From Candidatus Neomicrothrix sp. UBA4542 (GTDB lineage Bacteria; Actinomycetota; Acidimicrobiia; Acidimicrobiales; Poriferisodalaceae), in the NCBI GenBank assembly GCA_002388005.1, contig DGLO01000047.1, positions 14,296-78,295 of the forward strand: a stretch of 64,000 nt of DNA, written 5' to 3'. Shown here one piece after another: positions 51,125-60,151 of the stretch (position 1 is the first letter of the stretch; every line of letters starts with the position of its first letter). The notes under the pieces were generated by a model that had not been told where the DNA came from, made no database searches, and saw only the letters and a program-made list of their open reading frames with translations. A program made the translations under genes and the position numbers.

Positions 51125-53026
51125 TCAGCCTTGATTACCGACTGATGTGGTCGTGACGGGTGGAGGTGCCGGTGGATCATCGTCGGTTGCGGGATCGGAA
51201 GCCTCTTCGGGGGGTTCGCCTTCAGCGATAGTCGTAGTGGTTTGTTCCGGATCGGAAGGTGTGCCGTCACAATTAAGGCCTTCCTCAGGACGATATGTGG
51301 CGAAGAAATGGTCGGCTTGCTCGGAGCCATCCCGCCAGATTCGGTTGCGTCGGGTCTTTACGCGAGTACAGAAGTCGAGGGCCTCCTCGGTGGGTTCGTC
51401 CAGAGTTACTTCGACATTTGAAGTGGAGTAAATGTCCACAGTGATGGAGTCATCAGTCCAACTATTCCAAATCAGCACCCCGAATGGTGTGGGGTTGGTG
51501 ATAATCAGGTCGGGACGCGGATAAGAGATCGTCGCTTCGAGTCCGTAGGGATATCGTTCGAAATAGATCGAGTGCGCTTGGTAGTACTCAAAATCCAGGC
51601 CGGCTCGAACCGCGGCATTAAATATCGTTGTGGCGAACTGAGAGACTCCGCCGCCGATGTCTTCGACGAGATGGCCCTTCGATATGAAACCGCCGATAAC
51701 AAACCCCTTCTCTTCGGTGCGGCGACCGACCGTTTCGTTCAGCGACAGGCGTCCACCCGGCTTGATCCAATTGCCGTTGACGATTTCCGCGAATTTTTGG
51801 ATGTTGGTGACTCGGCCTACACAGCACGCGTACTGGGTCGTGAAAGACGACACCTTTTCAACTATCCCAAGGGCTTTCAGACGATTGACCGCTTCTCGCG
51901 GTGCTGCAGGACGGTTGGGTAAAACGTAGGGCCGACCAAGTGGATCCTCTCCAAGTGCCGTCAAAACGATGCCGACGGCCGACGTGTCACAACAAGCGGT
52001 GCCTCCATCCGAGGAGATAATGCTCACTAACTCGTCACGAATGTCGAATTTGGCTTGCCCCGCGCCTGTGTTGCCGGGCATAAGTAACTCTTCTAGAGAA
52101 GGAAGGACTAGTGGTTCGTCGATTGCAAGTTCTGCCTCTGGGCCTGAAGTGTCCAAGACAAACCAGCTTGCGACAAGACGTGATGGCAAAAGGGTCTGGT
52201 AATCGTTAAGACGCAGTTCGAGTTGGTTGTCGACGATCTTGTTAGCAGTGTCGACGAGATCGGCGACCTCCTGATCACTGAATTTGGGTAAGAGTTCGAC
52301 CGTCCCAACCCGGATCGTTGGCGAACCGCCCTGTTGAATTACGTCGCCAAGGATTTGTGACGCCTCTTCAATATCAATTAGCCGTCCGACGACGCTCGGC
52401 ACTAGGTGAAGACGACCTTGCAGCACTTCCAAGGAAGGCTCAACTGGCTCGCGCCGGAGTCCCTGTTGATCGTTGAGAGTCGCTTCAAGTTTCGATCTAT
52501 CAACGCTTATCTTGATTTCCGCGGAAGTAGTGGACGTCAGCGCCGAAAGCCAATTAAGTGGGCGGCTTAGGGTGCCCGTGCGGCGCGTCCGCATAACGGC
52601 GTCGTAAGTTGCTGCTGCATTCACGGAAACACCCAAATCGCTTGCAACCCAATTCCCAGAACCGATTTCGCTTTCGATGGTGATTCTGGTGCTAGTTATC
52701 CGATCGGCGATCGCATCGACGCGCGCTCGCAAGGCGACGTCGCTCAAGCCACCCACGGTCTCGCCAGCAACTTTTACGTTGCGTACGACCCGATCGCGGT
52801 GAATGGCCGTATCAATCGCCCAAGCACCGAAGACAGAAGCGACAACTAATACCGGTAGCCCCGCCATCAGGATCCAGCGGGGAAGGTGGAGTAGCTCGCG
52901 CACGTAAATGGATGGTAGGGCCAACACAGCGCTTAGTGCGCGCGGTCGAACTCCTCGGAATCCCGTCGCTGGGTGTGCTAGGCAAGACGGTCGAGTGGGT
53001 GCTTTCAAACACCGAAAAATGATCAC
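51125..53026 (-). CDS. VanW-family wall protein with PG-binding_4 domains
   Basis: A membrane-anchored protein with one TM segment near residues ~50-70 (LPRWILMAGLPVLVVASVFGAW), then two tandem PG_binding_4-type regions (around VRNVKVAGETVGGLSDVALRARVDAI and RLHLVPSVVGRLIDIEEA), and a VanW domain (WIKPGGRLSLNETVGRRTEEKGFVIGGFISKGHLVEDIGGGVSQFATTIFNAAVRAGLDF). The C-terminus is Pro/Thr/Ser-rich. The first ~50 residues may be non-coding, as a GTG further in is possible. It is the first gene of the minus-strand block and likely acts in peptidoglycan biology; no vancomycin gene context is seen. Confidence 0.88.
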   Translation of the reverse strand: MIIFRCLKAPTRPSCLAHPATGFRGVRPRALSAVLALPSIYVRELLHLPRWILMAGLPVLVVASVFGAWAIDTAIHRDRVVRNVKVAGETVGGLSDVALRARVDAIADRITSTRITIESEIGSGNWVASDLGVSVNAAATYDAVMRTRRTGTLSRPLNWLSALTSTTSAEIKISVDRSKLEATLNDQQGLRREPVEPSLEVLQGRLHLVPSVVGRLIDIEEASQILGDVIQQGGSPTIRVGTVELLPKFSDQEVADLVDTANKIVDNQLELRLNDYQTLLPSRLVASWFVLDTSGPEAELAIDEPLVLPSLEELLMPGNTGAGQAKFDIRDELVSIISSDGGTACCDTSAVGIVLTALGEDPLGRPYVLPNRPAAPREAVNRLKALGIVEKVSSFTTQYACCVGRVTNIQKFAEIVNGNWIKPGGRLSLNETVGRRTEEKGFVIGGFISKGHLVEDIGGGVSQFATTIFNAAVRAGLDFEYYQAHSIYFERYPYGLEATISYPRPDLIITNPTPFGVLIWNSWTDDSITVDIYSTSNVEVTLDEPTEEALDFCTRVKTRRNRIWRDGSEQADHFFATYRPEEGLNCDGTPSDPEQTTTTIAEGEPPEEASDPATDDDPPAPPPVTTTSVGNQG

Positions 53027-53083
53027 CCAGTCGGCTAGTAACTTATTTCGGCGCCGATTCAGGGGCTGGCGAAGGGGTCAACG

Positions 53084-54001
53084 ATGAGCAAGCTGTGCGA
53101 AGGTCGGGTCGTAATCGTGACGGGTGGTGCCCGGGGGATAGGACGTGAGCATTGTTTGATGCTCGCTGAACATGGAGCGAAAGTTGTTGTCAACGACTTA
53201 GGCGGTGCCCGCGACGGAACGGGATCTGATCAGGGACCAGCTGACGAGGTTGTCGCTGAGATCGAAGGAATGGGCGGTGAGGCGGTCGCCAACGGAGATG
53301 ACGTGTCGGATTGGGAAGGAGCGCAGAGGATGGTCAATCAAGCCATTGAGACGTTCGGTGACCTGACTGGCATCGTCAGCAACGCAGGCATTCTTCGTGA
53401 CCGCATGTTGGTCAATATGACCGAAGCGGAATGGGACGCCGTGATCCAGGTCCACCTCAAGGGCACCTTTGCTCCGGCTCGTTGGGCGGCATCGTACTGG
53501 CGAGAGAAAGCTAAAGCCGGCGAACCGGTGAATGCATCGATCGTCAACACAAGTTCAGTTTCGGGGTTATACGGCAATCCAGGCCAAACCAACTACGGAG
53601 TTGCGAAGATGGGCATTGCGGCGTTCACGGTTATAGCCGCGCGTGAATTGCAGCGATATGGCGTGAGGGTCAACGCCATCGCTCCGGGAGCGTTGACTCG
53701 AATGACCGAAGATCTTGGTTTGGGTCAAGCATCAGAAGAAGACAGAGCGCTAATGCATCCTCGTTACATCGCTCCCATAGTTACCTGGCTACAAAGCGCA
53801 GAGTCGGCTGACGTTACCGGCAGAGTCTTCGAGGCGTCGGGCCGGTTCTTGGGAGTCGCTAACGGATGGCATCGTGGCCCTGTTAGTGATGCCGTAGATG
53901 ACCCAACTCAAATCGCAGAGGTGGCTCGCCGGCTTGTGTCCGAAGCGCAACTCAACTCGGGTATGGACGGCCAGCCATATGACGGAGGGCTGCTTAGCTG
54001 A
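53084..54001 (+). CDS. SDR, 17-beta-HSD4/MFE-2-like dehydrogenase
   Basis: TGGARGIGREHCLMLAEHGAKVVVNDLGG carries the nucleotide loop, and DQGPADEVVAEIEGMGGEAVANGDDVSDW is the signature of the D-hydroxyacyl-CoA dehydrogenase part of peroxisomal multifunctional enzyme. IVSNAGILRDRMLVNMT and NTSSVSGLYGNPGQTNYGVAK supply the catalytic Ser/Tyr/Lys. The 305-aa length matches that domain. The next gene encodes a MaoC-type hydratase; together they form an MFE-2-like (R)-3-hydroxyacyl-CoA module split into two proteins. Confidence 0.93.
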   Translation: MSKLCEGRVVIVTGGARGIGREHCLMLAEHGAKVVVNDLGGARDGTGSDQGPADEVVAEIEGMGGEAVANGDDVSDWEGAQRMVNQAIETFGDLTGIVSNAGILRDRMLVNMTEAEWDAVIQVHLKGTFAPARWAASYWREKAKAGEPVNASIVNTSSVSGLYGNPGQTNYGVAKMGIAAFTVIAARELQRYGVRVNAIAPGALTRMTEDLGLGQASEEDRALMHPRYIAPIVTWLQSAESADVTGRVFEASGRFLGVANGWHRGPVSDAVDDPTQIAEVARRLVSEAQLNSGMDGQPYDGGLLS

Positions 54002-54009
54002 GCTAAGCA
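53991..54009 (+). promoter_or_regulatory. Hairpin centred on the SDR stop codon
   Basis: TGCTTAGC (53991-53998) and GCTAAGCA (54002-54009) form a perfect 8-bp stem; the loop is the TGA stop codon of the SDR (53999-54001). It lies 32 nt before the MaoC start and has no T-tract, so it may tune read-through, mRNA stability or ribosome drop-off rather than terminate transcription (inference). Confidence 0.5.
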
Positions 54010-54040
54010 TTAGCAACCAAATGAACCTAAGGAGATTGTT

Positions 54041-54919
54041 ATGGCTATCGACCCCAATGCTGTAGGTGCTACAGGCAATCCGAGCGAACAATCTTGGGGC
54101 TACCGCGACTCGCTCCTATATGCAGTCGGAATCGGGGCGGGCGCTGAAGATCCCTTCGGTTCAGAACTAGAATTCACCACCAACAACTCAAAGGAAATCG
54201 AACAACAGACCTTTCCCACACAAGGTGTTGTCATTGGCTTCGGCGCAGGCGGAGCGCTCGGCAAGGTGGGAGAAATTGACTGGGGTCGAGTACTCCACGG
54301 TTCTCAAGGAATCACTCTTCATCAACCGATCCCGGTCCAGGGAACCGTCGTCGTCGAGGAAAAAGTCAGCGGAATTTGGGACAAGGGGGAAGGCAAGAAC
54401 GCAATCATCGATACTGAAGCCAACGCCACCCTGAAAGAAACTGGTGAACCTCTATTTGACTTGCGTGCATCGCTTGTTGTCCGAGGATCAGGGGGGTTTG
54501 GAGGCGAGGAAGGAAACACTGCCCCTCAGGTACATGCGCCTGACGCTTCACCCGATCACGAAGTTACGTACCAAACCCGACGGGACCAAGCGCTAACTTA
54601 CAGACTTTCTGGCGACTACAACCCCTTACACAGTGATCCTTGGTTCGCTACCGAACTCGGAGGATTTCCAACACCGATCCTTCACGGACTATGCACGTAT
54701 GGGTTTACGGGCCGGGCGCTCCTACAAGCGCTTTGTGGAGGAGACCCGGCACGATTTGGGAGCATGGACTCGCGATTTTCTTCCCCTGTTTTTCCGGGCG
54801 ATTCTCTGACAGTTCAAATGTGGATCGATGGCGGAAGCGCGATTTACCGCACGATCGCCCAAAAGGACACCGCAGAGGAACGAACCGTTATTGACAACGG
54901 AGTCTGCACTTTTAGTTGA
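54041..54919 (+). CDS. MaoC-type (R)-specific enoyl-CoA hydratase 2
   Basis: A 292-aa two-hotdog protein, similar in layout to the hydratase-2 domain of MFE-2. The active motif is YRLSGDYNPLHSDP (D-x-N-P-x-H), with the substrate-gating segment LGGFPTPILHGLCTYGFTGRALL after it. The N-terminal hotdog contains FPTQGVVIGFGAGG and DWGRVLHGSQGITLHQPIPVQGTVVV. AAGGAG (54029-54034) sets ATG 54041 as the start. Paired with the SDR upstream. Confidence 0.93.
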   Translation: MAIDPNAVGATGNPSEQSWGYRDSLLYAVGIGAGAEDPFGSELEFTTNNSKEIEQQTFPTQGVVIGFGAGGALGKVGEIDWGRVLHGSQGITLHQPIPVQGTVVVEEKVSGIWDKGEGKNAIIDTEANATLKETGEPLFDLRASLVVRGSGGFGGEEGNTAPQVHAPDASPDHEVTYQTRRDQALTYRLSGDYNPLHSDPWFATELGGFPTPILHGLCTYGFTGRALLQALCGGDPARFGSMDSRFSSPVFPGDSLTVQMWIDGGSAIYRTIAQKDTAEERTVIDNGVCTFS

Positions 54920-54924
54920 GCTCA

Positions 54925-54942
54925 GCGCCTAGCTGCTAGCGC
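54925..54942. terminator. Short hairpin between convergent genes
   Basis: GCGC (54925-54928) with TA and a bulged C can pair with TAGCGC (54937-54942) around the loop GCTGC. It sits between the MaoC stop (54919) and nucS stop (54953). No T-tract; position alone suggests a terminator. Confidence 0.3.
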
Positions 54943-54952
54943 GTGGTAAGAC

Positions 54953-55624
54953 TCAGAAAAGCTTCAGTTCGCTGCTCTCGATGCCGCGAAGTTCGTCGTA
55001 GTCAATGACCAAGCATCTGATGCCTCGGTCTTCAGCGAGTACGCGTGCTTGCGGTTTGATTTCCTGCGCAGCAAGAATTCCGGTGACGGGTCGAAGGTTT
55101 CCGTCCCGGTTGAGATACTCGAGATAGCGACATAGCTGCTCCACACCGTCGATCTCACCTCGGCGTTTAATCTCGATGGCGACTGCAACACCTTCGGCAT
55201 CTCTACACAGGAGATCGACTGGGCCTATGTCGGTTGGGTATTCCCTGCGTACCAGCACCATCCCTGCCGTTATCGTTTCCACATTTGCTGCCAGGAGCTC
55301 TTGCAGATGTGCTTCGACGCCGTCTTTTTGAAGGCCAGGGTCTGAGCCCATCTCCTCGGCAAAGTCAGAGAAAATTTCGTGCAGTCGGATTGTGAGTTGC
55401 TCCTTCTTTTCATTGGTGACCGTCCAGACCATCTCACCTTGTTCTTCGTGTTCGCGAACTTGATTTGGCGCGTTCATCCAGTTCAAAGGCTTATAAGCGC
55501 CGCCATCAGCGTGTACGGCTACGCATCCATCTGCTTTAACCATGATCAAGCGAACCGCAGGTGAGAGGTGAGCGTCTAGACGCCCGGAGTAGTCGACCGT
55601 GCATTTGGCGATAACTAGTCGCAT
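54953..55624 (-). CDS. nucS: Mismatch-specific endonuclease NucS
   Basis: The actinobacterial/archaeal mismatch repair nuclease that replaces MutS/MutL. The catalytic core is [42 protein letters not shown], with D137, E151 and K153 the nuclease residues. [26 protein letters not shown] is the N-terminal DNA-binding part. The C-terminus ends SSELKLF, in keeping with a beta-clamp-binding tail. The 223-aa length is usual. ATG 55624 is a clean start. It links mutation avoidance to the error-prone mutasome found elsewhere in the window. Confidence 0.96.
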   Translation of the reverse strand: MRLVIAKCTVDYSGRLDAHLSPAVRLIMVKADGCVAVHADGGAYKPLNWMNAPNQVREHEEQGEMVWTVTNEKKEQLTIRLHEIFSDFAEEMGSDPGLQKDGVEAHLQELLAANVETITAGMVLVRREYPTDIGPVDLLCRDAEGVAVAIEIKRRGEIDGVEQLCRYLEYLNRDGNLRPVTGILAAQEIKPQARVLAEDRGIRCLVIDYDELRGIESSELKLF

Positions 55625-55679
55625 TGTCGGCTGAACCTAGTCACGGCGATGGTAGGCGGCGCGGATGCCGCGATATAGA

Positions 55680-56678
55680 TCAAGAGAGCTTGTAGGTGGC
55701 GGTTAGCTTGGGTTCTCCGCCCGCTTCGACGACCTCGGCCCGGCCAGTCTCAACCATGTGCAGTAGATGGGCATGAACGGAACCAGCGGCGGGATACCAG
55801 AGTCTCTTGTCGTAGGTTGCGTACATTTCGGGCACAAAGTCTGCGATCTTTCGCGGGCCCGTGCGAAGAAAGTTGACGATTTGCTCCTCGCGTTCCTCGC
55901 GATGATTGATGAAACTCTGGACGTAATCAACAGGATTGGGAATGGCGGGACCATGGGTCGGCCAATACCGCTCATGTTGAAAGGGCAACAGCTTTTTCAG
56001 AGATTCCATGTAGTTCTTCATTGAGCCATCGGGCGGGCCCACAACGCTCGTAGCCCATCCCATTACGTGATCTCCAGAAAACAGGCTGTGTTCTTCTTTC
56101 AATTCAAAACAAAGATGATTTGAGCAATGGCCAGGGGTATGGATTGCGCCGATCGTCCAACCGGAGCCGTGGACTATGTCGCCGTCAGCAAGAACGATGT
56201 CCGGCGCGAACTCAGTATCGGCTCCTTCCCGCTTTAGCTCTTCGGGAAGTTCGTCATATTCCTTGCGGTACTGCTCCTGTTCGTCGCTAGAGATGTACTC
56301 GGAGAAATCGACTCGATCGTCGGGATCATCCTCTCGAACCGTCCCGTGCGGGCCGTAACCATAAGAAATCGCTCCCGTGCGTTCTTTCAATTGTTTGGTG
56401 AGAGGCGAATGATCGCTGTGGGTGTGAGTAATGAAGGCATGGGTGATCACTTCCCCCGGGTTGAGCGCCTCCAAAATGTCGTCGAGGTGGCTCAAGAGAG
56501 GAGGGCCGGGGTCGATAACGGCGACTTCTCCGTGGCCGACCAGGTAGGTGCCCGTTCCCTTGTAGGTAAATGGTGTGGGGTTCTTGCAAATAACTCTGCG
56601 AACGTGCGGCGTCACCTGATCGCAGGTTCCGTACTTGAAGTCGCCAAGGTCGTGATAGTGCTGAATGGTTGTGGACAT
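55680..56678 (-). CDS. MBL-fold metallohydrolase with C-terminal winged helix
   Basis: A 332-aa metallo-beta-lactamase-fold hydrolase. AFITHTHSDHSPL holds HTHSDH (85-90), IHTPGHCSNHLCF the next His and LFSGDHVMGW the Asp; a His is in ERYWPTHGPAI. The C-terminal ~80 residues form a winged-helix-like cap as in LACTB2-type proteins (FLRTGPRKIADFVPEMYATYDKRLW, HAHLLHMVETG). RNase or thioester/esterase activities are known for the group; not resolved here. Neighbour of an HSL-type esterase on the same strand, 10 nt apart. Confidence 0.9.
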   Translation of the reverse strand: MSTTIQHYHDLGDFKYGTCDQVTPHVRRVICKNPTPFTYKGTGTYLVGHGEVAVIDPGPPLLSHLDDILEALNPGEVITHAFITHTHSDHSPLTKQLKERTGAISYGYGPHGTVREDDPDDRVDFSEYISSDEQEQYRKEYDELPEELKREGADTEFAPDIVLADGDIVHGSGWTIGAIHTPGHCSNHLCFELKEEHSLFSGDHVMGWATSVVGPPDGSMKNYMESLKKLLPFQHERYWPTHGPAIPNPVDYVQSFINHREEREEQIVNFLRTGPRKIADFVPEMYATYDKRLWYPAAGSVHAHLLHMVETGRAEVVEAGGEPKLTATYKLS

Positions 56679-56688
56679 GATTCTCCGC

Positions 56689-57633
56689 TTAGAGCGCTTG
56701 CTCAGATCGATCCCAACATGAGGTTATGAAATTGTGTGCTCGGCGATTCGCTACTTGTGCCGCTGCACCCGGCAATACCGTAAATCCGTGAATAGCTTCT
56801 GGGTAAACATCAAGAGTCACGTCGCAGTCAGCGGACCTGAGTCGCGCAGCCATAAATAAGCTGTCATCAAGCAACGGATCTTTCGTACCTACCGTTACCA
56901 GCGAAGGCGGCAAACCCCGAAGATCTGCATAAAGGGGAGAAATGCGCGGGTCCTTGGGATCCTCATCGCCCTGCAGGAAATGGCTGTAGAACCAACGCAG
57001 TGTTTTAGTAGGAATAAGAGGCAAATCTTCTCCGAGTAACTGACTTGGGGTCATGCTCAGATCAAAGACGCCGTACACGAGGTTTAGCCCAGCCAATCGA
57101 TCTAGCATCCCGAGTCGATCTCGGACCCGCAACGCGGTGGTAGCGGTGAGGTGCCCTCCAGCGGATTCGCCGCCGATAACCAGCCAGCGAACCCCCCACT
57201 CTTCCTCAGAATTATCGAGAACCCATTGAGCAGCAGCTTCGCAATCGTCCAGCGCGGTCGGATAAGGAAATTCTGGCGCAAGTCGATACTCCACCGAAAT
57301 CGCCACTGAATCGGTATTCAACGCGACAGCCTCAAGTTTTGGATCCCGATCGAAGGCGGAACCAATCACCCACCCTCCGCCGTGCAAATGCAGGTACACA
57401 CCCCGAGGGTTCGGCGGAACAAACATTCGAAGCTCAATTTCTGCGCCGGGAATCTGAATTTGTCGTGTTACTCCATTCTCGAGGATCGGTTGCGGAGCAA
57501 CCCCCGGAAGGCCCTTTCGTGCGTCGGCGACAGACCCATCAGAGAAATTCCCGGCACCGAGAAGATGGCCAATCGCTTCGTTGTCGGTCTGCGTAACCAT
57601 TCGGAGCGATTCAAGTTCAGGATCCGCAATCAT
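56689..57633 (-). CDS. Alpha/beta hydrolase, hormone-sensitive lipase family
   Basis: A 314-aa esterase. HGGGW (84-88) is the oxyanion-hole signature, GESAGG (155-160) holds the nucleophile S157, and VDLTVGTKD... DPLLDDSLFMAARL plus IHGFTV provide the Asp and His. No signal peptide. Substrate probably small acyl or lipid esters. It is followed on the same strand by the MBL hydrolase gene and shares its region with CoA metabolism, but is transcribed opposite yaaA. Confidence 0.93.
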   Translation of the reverse strand: MIADPELESLRMVTQTDNEAIGHLLGAGNFSDGSVADARKGLPGVAPQPILENGVTRQIQIPGAEIELRMFVPPNPRGVYLHLHGGGWVIGSAFDRDPKLEAVALNTDSVAISVEYRLAPEFPYPTALDDCEAAAQWVLDNSEEEWGVRWLVIGGESAGGHLTATTALRVRDRLGMLDRLAGLNLVYGVFDLSMTPSQLLGEDLPLIPTKTLRWFYSHFLQGDEDPKDPRISPLYADLRGLPPSLVTVGTKDPLLDDSLFMAARLRSADCDVTLDVYPEAIHGFTVLPGAAAQVANRRAHNFITSCWDRSEQAL

Positions 57634-57798
57634 GACCTGGACGGTAGTCGCGACTGCAGGTTCAAGGGTTCCTCCGACAAATCCGGTTGTGGTGATTCAC
57701 TCATAGGGAGGGACAAACGTGATATCGCACATTTAGCTTTCGATCGGTCCCGAGTCGCGCCGCCGGACTCCCTAAACTCCAGATAGGAGGAACCCAAC

Positions 57799-58581
57799 GT
57801 GCTGATTGTCCTGTCACCCGCCAAGACCCTCGATTTTGATTCCGAGCTTCAGACCCACAAACATTCGTTGCCAGCATTGGTTAACGAGTCCGCGAAGCTT
57901 GTAAAGACTCTGATCAAGAAATCGCCCGATGACTTAGGTCAACTAATGCACCTGTCGCCCGCTTTGGCTGACTTGAGCGCAGAGCGTTATCAGGACTGGG
58001 AAGCCGAATTTACGACTGAAAATTCTCGACCAGCTCTTTTGGCGTTCAAGGGCGACGTATACGTCGGCATGGACGTAAACCGCTACAACGAACGAGACTT
58101 TACCCGAGCTCAAAAAACACTCCGTATTTTGTCTGGCTTACACGGAGTTCTTCGACCCCTAGACCTCATTCAGCCGTACAGACTTGAGATGGGTACCAGG
58201 CTCGCGACTGACCGAGGAACCGATCTGTACGAATTTTGGGGCGACCGAATTACCGCAATACTCAACACGGACCTTGAAGGTCATCGCTCCCGCGTTCTAA
58301 TTAATTTGGCCTCGAAAGAATATTTCTCAGCGATTGACGAAAGCCTTCTTTCGGCCCGCGTTGTGAGTCCACGATTCCTGGACGAGAAAAACGGGAAGTT
58401 TAAAATCATCAGCTTTTATGCCAAACGAGCTCGTGGGGCGATGGCTTCGTGGCTAATTCTTAATCGGGTTGAAACCCCAGGCTCGATTGTTGAGTTCGCT
58501 GAAATGGGTTACAGATACGCTCCCGATAGGAGCACTTCCGACGAGCCCACCTTTGTCAGAGCTGAAGGTGTCTCTAACTGA
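57799..58581 (+). CDS. yaaA: Peroxide stress protein YaaA
   Basis: Member of the YaaA/DUF328 family that protects against hydrogen peroxide damage by limiting free intracellular iron. MLIVLSPAKTLDFDSEL is the highly conserved N-terminus, with LRILSGLHGVLRPLDLIQPYRLEMGTRLATDRGTDLYEFWGDRIT and NLASKEYFSAI the other family blocks. TAGGAGGAACCC precedes GTG 57799. Length 260 aa. Single gene, convergent with the CoA-transferase. Confidence 0.95.
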   Translation: MLIVLSPAKTLDFDSELQTHKHSLPALVNESAKLVKTLIKKSPDDLGQLMHLSPALADLSAERYQDWEAEFTTENSRPALLAFKGDVYVGMDVNRYNERDFTRAQKTLRILSGLHGVLRPLDLIQPYRLEMGTRLATDRGTDLYEFWGDRITAILNTDLEGHRSRVLINLASKEYFSAIDESLLSARVVSPRFLDEKNGKFKIISFYAKRARGAMASWLILNRVETPGSIVEFAEMGYRYAPDRSTSDEPTFVRAEGVSN

Positions 58582-58583
58582 GG

Positions 58584-59882
58584 TTAAAGAATCCCCATCC
58601 GTCGGGCGCTTTCTTCCAATTCCGATCGATGATCTGGGTGGGCTACAGCTATGAGTTGTTCGGCCTTGTGACGCACCGAGGCGTCTTGGAGTCGCGCGAT
58701 CCCAAATTCGGTGACGACGACGTCAACGTCGTATCGAGTCGCGGTCACCGCGTTCACGCTTATTTGAGGCACGATTCGAGACGCCGTGCCTCCGCGGGCG
58801 GTTGCGGGCATTAAATGAATAGACATTGCTGAATCGGACATCTGACATCCGCGAAGGAAGTCCAAGGCCCCTCCGACACCACTGTGTTGGACACCGTTGA
58901 TCATCTCGGAATTGACCTGGCCCCAAAGGTCAATTTCTAATGCGCCGTTGACACATCTCATGTCGCGGTTAGCGGCAATCTGGGCGTGGTTCAGAGCGAC
59001 GTCAGCCGGCACGATATGACAGTCGGGGTTGTCGTCGACGAAGTTGAAGGTCTCGGGAAGGGCGATCGTAAAAACAGTCTTGTTGGGGAACAAAGTTTTC
59101 AAGCGGTTTGTCGCAGCGCCCGATCGCATTAGATCCATGAGCCCTTGCCCCATGACCTCAGTGTGAATCCCTAAATCGTTTTTGTGAGTTAACCGAGCAA
59201 GCGCTACCTCGGTCAAACCTCCGACGCCTGATTGAACTGTTGCGCCGTCTGGGATTAGCTCGTCAAGTGCATCAACAAACGGATCTAGATCGGATGGAGG
59301 GGTGCGCTCATCGAAGATCGGCATTGACCCCTTGAGCGGCACGTGAATGAGAGCATCAAATTCTTCAATTCTGAATGAATCACCGTGGATGTAAGGCACT
59401 ACAGGATTAACCAGGCCAAAAACGAGATCCCCGTCTTTTCGGGCTCGCCGAACTAGGGCATCGTTTCCCGCCATTGCCGACCCCGGTGGAACTGTGCCAT
59501 CAGGCAGTGGCGTTCCGACTTGTACGCATGCGACGCGAGGAGGGTTACGTCTGCCAAATCGACCCCAATCTTCGAGCCGGACCGGTACTAATTCTGCCTG
59601 CGCGCCAGCCTCTCGAAGAATTTGGGTAAGGAACGGAGCTCGAAGTTCGAGGTTCGCTGCCATAGCGATCGCGGTACCGCCCTTTCGTGGCGCGGGTACG
59701 AAGACGGCGACGTCTTTTAGGTCGGTGCGTTCGGCAAGGGCGTAGAGAAATGCTGTGGGTTCCGGCAAGCTCGCTCCGACCAGGTCACCATCGCGAACTT
59801 GAGCCGCGGCAGCCTCAGGGGTCGTGATTAGATCCGGCCAAGCTTGCGTCCAGTCGAAACCACTTCTGTCCTCTGCGACCAC
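58584..59882 (-). CDS. Acetyl-CoA hydrolase/4-hydroxybutyrate CoA-transferase family protein
   Basis: A ~432-aa CoA-transferase. Residues of the GGLTEVALARLTHKNDLGIHTEVMGQGLMDLMRSGAATN segment include the catalytic Glu (HTEVM), and the later GRIVPQIS/GTASRIVPQISVNAVTATRYDVDVVVTEFGIARL end is typical. The start was set at GTG 59882 (VVAEDRSGFDWTQAW); the longer ATG 60026 version adds ~48 residues with odd composition and a Cys/His/Arg-rich run. Donor and acceptor are unknown; butyrate, 4-hydroxybutyrate or acetate are candidates. Confidence 0.85.
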   Translation of the reverse strand: MVAEDRSGFDWTQAWPDLITTPEAAAAQVRDGDLVGASLPEPTAFLYALAERTDLKDVAVFVPAPRKGGTAIAMAANLELRAPFLTQILREAGAQAELVPVRLEDWGRFGRRNPPRVACVQVGTPLPDGTVPPGSAMAGNDALVRRARKDGDLVFGLVNPVVPYIHGDSFRIEEFDALIHVPLKGSMPIFDERTPPSDLDPFVDALDELIPDGATVQSGVGGLTEVALARLTHKNDLGIHTEVMGQGLMDLMRSGAATNRLKTLFPNKTVFTIALPETFNFVDDNPDCHIVPADVALNHAQIAANRDMRCVNGALEIDLWGQVNSEMINGVQHSGVGGALDFLRGCQMSDSAMSIHLMPATARGGTASRIVPQISVNAVTATRYDVDVVVTEFGIARLQDASVRHKAEQLIAVAHPDHRSELEESARRMGIL

Positions 59883-59980
59883 GCATAGAAGGTATCCCAA
59901 GGTTGAGTAAATAGTGAGCGAATGACAGCTGGGAAGGTCGTTCCTGGACTCTCGCTTGCATAACTGGGGGCAGCGGTGCC

Positions 59981-60120
59981 TATAGTGCCGGACAGTTGTG
60001 ATGCTTTTCTGCATCTCGAATTGCACTTTTCAAATACCGCTGGGGGACCGGCATTAGGGGCCGAGATCTGGCTGGGTGGCTGCCAAGAGGGGGAGGCAGC
60101 CACCCAGTCCATCGGTCTGT
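59981..60120 (+). promoter_or_regulatory. Promoter and structured 5' leader of the RPH-like gene
   Basis: TATAGT (59981-59986) with TTGCAT (59956-59961) upstream could be a promoter, giving a leader of about 155 nt. GATGC/GCATC (60000-60004/60011-60015) forms a 5-bp hairpin, and CTGGGTGGCTGCC (60072-60084) with GGCAGCCACCCAG (60095-60107) forms a perfect 13-bp stem with a 10-nt purine-rich loop. CCGA (60061-60064) and TCGG (60112-60115) may extend it. No T-tract follows, so it is not a simple terminator. Whether it is a ligand-binding or protein-binding leader is open. Confidence 0.4.
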
Positions 60121-60151
60121 TGCAGGTTCGCTCGTTTAGGAGGAGCAAGTG

